A stretch of DNA of 8,326 bases from Bacteroidota bacterium (GTDB taxonomy: Bacteria; Zhuqueibacterota; Zhuqueibacteria; Zhuqueibacterales; Geothermadaptataceae). The notes beneath the pieces are model-generated. The model made no database searches. It was not told where the DNA came from and saw nothing but the letters and a program-made list of their open reading frames with translations. Below are positions 7,165 to 8,326 of the stretch, one piece after another; position 1 is the stretch's first letter, and the number at the start of each line of letters is the position of its first letter. The stretch spans positions 1-8,326 of the forward strand of contig DRLW01000401.1 of assembly GCA_011375275.1 (NCBI GenBank), given 5' to 3'. The translations under genes and the position numbers were made by a program.

Positions 7165-7705
7165 TTTTGTCCTGATCGTCTTCATCGTCTGCGCCGGTGT
7201 GGCGGTTTCTGCGGCGCAGACCAGCACTAAGAAAAAAGTCAAAAACTACAAGGGAGGCGAACGCACACTCACGCGTTTTTACAGCCTGCGCTCCTATGAT
7301 GGCGCGCCGCCCGTGATTCCGCATCCGGTCTTGCGCGAGAGTTATGGAGGCAAAAACTGCCTGCAGTGTCATCAGAACGGCGACTACGTGCCGCAGTGGC
7401 AAGCCTACGCCCCCAAAACCCCGCACCCGGAACTGAGCAGTTGCCGGCAGTGCCACGTCAGCCAGGTTACCCAACGCACGCAAGTGGCGAATTTCTTCCT
7501 CGGCAAAAAAGCTGACCGCGCAAAGAGCAAACCCGCGCTTCAGGGCCAGCCTTTGCTGATCCCACACGAGCTGTTCATGCGCAAGGACTGCCTGAGCTGC
7601 CACGCAGGCAATCATGCGGTCAAAGAAATTCGCACCACACACCCGGAACGCCTGAGCTGCCAGCAATGCCACGTTGCACCGGAAGCACCAGCCGGACAGA
7701 ACTAA
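7157..7705 (+). CDS. napB: NapB-like tetrahaem cytochrome c, internally duplicated
   Basis: A 182-residue periplasmic cytochrome with a Sec signal (hydrophobic 4-19, cleavage likely near SAA, 18-20). NapB is normally a dihaem partner of NapA, recognised by IPH, CLQCH, a distal TH or PH, and CxQCHV. This pattern is present at 51-101 (PPVIPHP, CLQCH 68-72, TPHPELSSCRQCHV) and again at 131-173 (PLLIPHE, CLSCH 145-149, TTHPERLSCQQCHV). Four haems therefore have four candidate distal ligands: H56, H90, H137 and H162. The VANFF stretch after the first pair recalls the VGNxF end of ordinary NapB, so the second pair looks like an added copy. AAGGAG (7145-7150) precedes the ATG by six bases; the gene overlaps the previous one by 8 bases and closes the operon. 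The napB label is by resemblance. Confidence 0.88.
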   Translation: MRNFVLIVFIVCAGVAVSAAQTSTKKKVKNYKGGERTLTRFYSLRSYDGAPPVIPHPVLRESYGGKNCLQCHQNGDYVPQWQAYAPKTPHPELSSCRQCHVSQVTQRTQVANFFLGKKADRAKSKPALQGQPLLIPHELFMRKDCLSCHAGNHAVKEIRTTHPERLSCQQCHVAPEAPAGQN

Positions 7706-7729
7706 GCGAAAAATCTTCTATTCCCGAGC

Positions 7730-7757
7730 GCGTCACATCGCCACGGCGGTGTGACGC
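7730..7757 (+). terminator. Strong hairpin after the nap operon, possible 3' end signal
   Basis: GCGTCACATCGC and GCGGTGTGACGC form a 12-base-pair stem (one T.G wobble) with loop CACG, starting 25 bases after the last stop codon. No T-run follows, so it is not a classical factor-independent terminator; it may protect or process the mRNA end. Its right arm GCGGTGTGACG is identical to that of the hairpins at 8095-8120 and 8255-8280, so it is also a solitary member of the repeat family downstream. Confidence 0.5.
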
Positions 7758-7966
7758 TGTCTCGAGGCGCCGCTTTCCCCGGGCTTCTGCGCACAACTTA
7801 TTCGATCCTGTCAGGAATGAGCATTTCATCCATCCCCTTCAGCGACCACCGAAGAACATGCTGACCCTGCCTGCTAATTTTCAATCTCTCCTGCACATTT
7901 TCTGAACTGCCGTAGAACCAGGGCCATCAAGAAAAACGCGATGAATGCAAGTGCGCGGGGAGGATA
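7758..7966. other. Intergenic stretch without recognisable feature
   Basis: No coding sequence, RNA gene or promoter could be supported here on either strand. Short open frames lack ribosome sites and known motifs. The last 20 bases (GGGGAGGATA before 7967) loosely resemble the end of the repeat units that follow, suggesting a decayed copy. Confidence 0.4.
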
Positions 7967-8127
7967 CGTTCGTAGTGCGCGCTTCAGCGCGCCCGGAAGC
8001 CAAAATACCGGAAGTCCCATGGTACAGGTGCAGATTTTCTGGGCAGGCGGTATTTCGATGCGCATGTGAATTGCCGCCGGAGCGGCAACAAGCCCGTCGC
8101 ACCGCCGGAGCGGTGTGACGAGAGGAA
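7967..8127. repeat. Tandem palindromic repeat, unit 1 (161 bp)
   Basis: The unit starts CGTTCGTAGT and ends GACGAGAGGAA. It contains three inverted repeats: GCGCGC-TTCA-GCGCGC at 7977-7992; TTGCCGC-CGGA-GCGGCAA at 8071-8088; and an 11-base-pair stem with loop CGGA at 8095-8120 (one G.T wobble). Between them lies a conserved non-palindromic core beginning GAAGTCCCATGGTACAGGTG. By eye it is about 90% identical to unit 2. Repeats of this kind resemble REP/BIME-type intergenic elements; no transposase is visible. Confidence 0.85.
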
Positions 8128-8290
8128 CGTTCGTAGTGCGCGCTTCAGCGCGCCCGGGAGCGAAAGCGCCTGAAGTCCCATGGTACAGGTGCGGATTTTC
8201 GGGCAGGTGGTATTTCGTTGCGCTTGTGAGCTGCCGCCGGAGCGGCAACAAAGTCGTCACACCGCAGGAGCGGTGTGACGAGAGGTAAAC
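8128..8290. repeat. Tandem palindromic repeat, unit 2 (163 bp)
   Basis: Second copy of the unit, with the same order of elements: GCGCGC-TTCA-GCGCGC at 8138-8153; TGCCGC-CGGA-GCGGCA at 8232-8247; and a perfect 11-base-pair stem CGTCACACCGC-AGGA-GCGGTGTGACG at 8255-8280. Differences from unit 1 cluster in the short stretch after the first hairpin and between the second and third hairpins. Arms of the third hairpin change in a pairing-compatible way. Confidence 0.85.
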
Positions 8291-8326
8291 CGTTCGTAGT
8301 GCGCGCTTCAGCGCGCCCGGGAGCGA
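8291..8326. repeat. Tandem palindromic repeat, unit 3 (partial, cut by window edge)
   Basis: The first 36 bases of a third unit are present, including the GCGCGC-TTCA-GCGCGC hairpin at 8301-8316. They match unit 2 at every base through GGGAGCGA. The array therefore continues beyond the window. Confidence 0.8.

Noticed and set aside
7730..7757. Classical factor-independent terminator
   Set aside because: The stem is strong but is followed by TGTCTCGAGG rather than a T-run, so it was listed only as a possible 3' end signal with reduced confidence.
7874..8260. Minus-strand open frame of 128 codons across the repeats, ending in a hydrophobic stretch
   Set aside because: Most of it is repeat DNA. 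The 161-163 bp period shifts frame between units, so each copy is read differently; there is no ribosome site or recognisable domain.
7967..8326. CRISPR array
   Set aside because: The repeated unit is 161-163 bp and contiguous. There are no short identical repeats separated by unique spacers of similar size, and no cas gene is visible.

Overview
The window comes from a diderm (Gram-negative type) bacterium of moderate to high G+C. It carries one compact respiratory operon on the + strand. Evidence for an outer membrane and periplasm is indirect: Tat signals, lipobox-like cysteines and several multihaem c-type cytochromes. The lineage cannot be fixed from sequence alone. The gene set fits anaerobic, respiratory bacteria such as Desulfobacterota or Calditrichota/KSB1-like groups, but that is only a guess.

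Layout: 1-126 is the 3' end of a gene that looks like an aldo/keto reductase. 338-1282 is a complete aldo/keto reductase with an intact catalytic tetrad. 1283-1698 is a non-coding control region. It holds an exact-consensus sigma-54 (-24/-12) promoter at 1637-1651 and two related palindromes at 1516-1531 and 1547-1562, placed where enhancer-binding proteins normally bind. 1699-7705 is a six-gene operon whose genes overlap or nearly abut: napD, napA, a tetrahaem cytochrome c lipoprotein, a four-cluster ferredoxin-like protein (NrfC/DsrO type), an NrfD/DsrP-type quinol-oxidising membrane protein, and a tetrahaem NapB-like cytochrome. 7706-8326 has no convincing gene. It begins with a strong hairpin and ends in a tandem 161-163 bp repeat built from three palindromes, which runs off the right edge.

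How the genes work together (inference from families): the NrfD-like protein would oxidise menaquinol in the membrane and pass electrons to the periplasmic iron-sulphur protein. The two tetrahaem cytochromes would carry them to NapA, which reduces nitrate to nitrite in the periplasm. NapD would bind the NapA Tat signal during cofactor loading. No napC, napG or napH is visible, so this would be a Nap system fed by an NrfCD-type module.

Most notable points: apparent sigma-54/enhancer control of a nap operon; a NapB-like protein that looks internally duplicated to four haems; a tyrosine in place of a cluster cysteine in the iron-sulphur subunit; and a hairpin-rich repeat family with one solitary relative right behind the operon.
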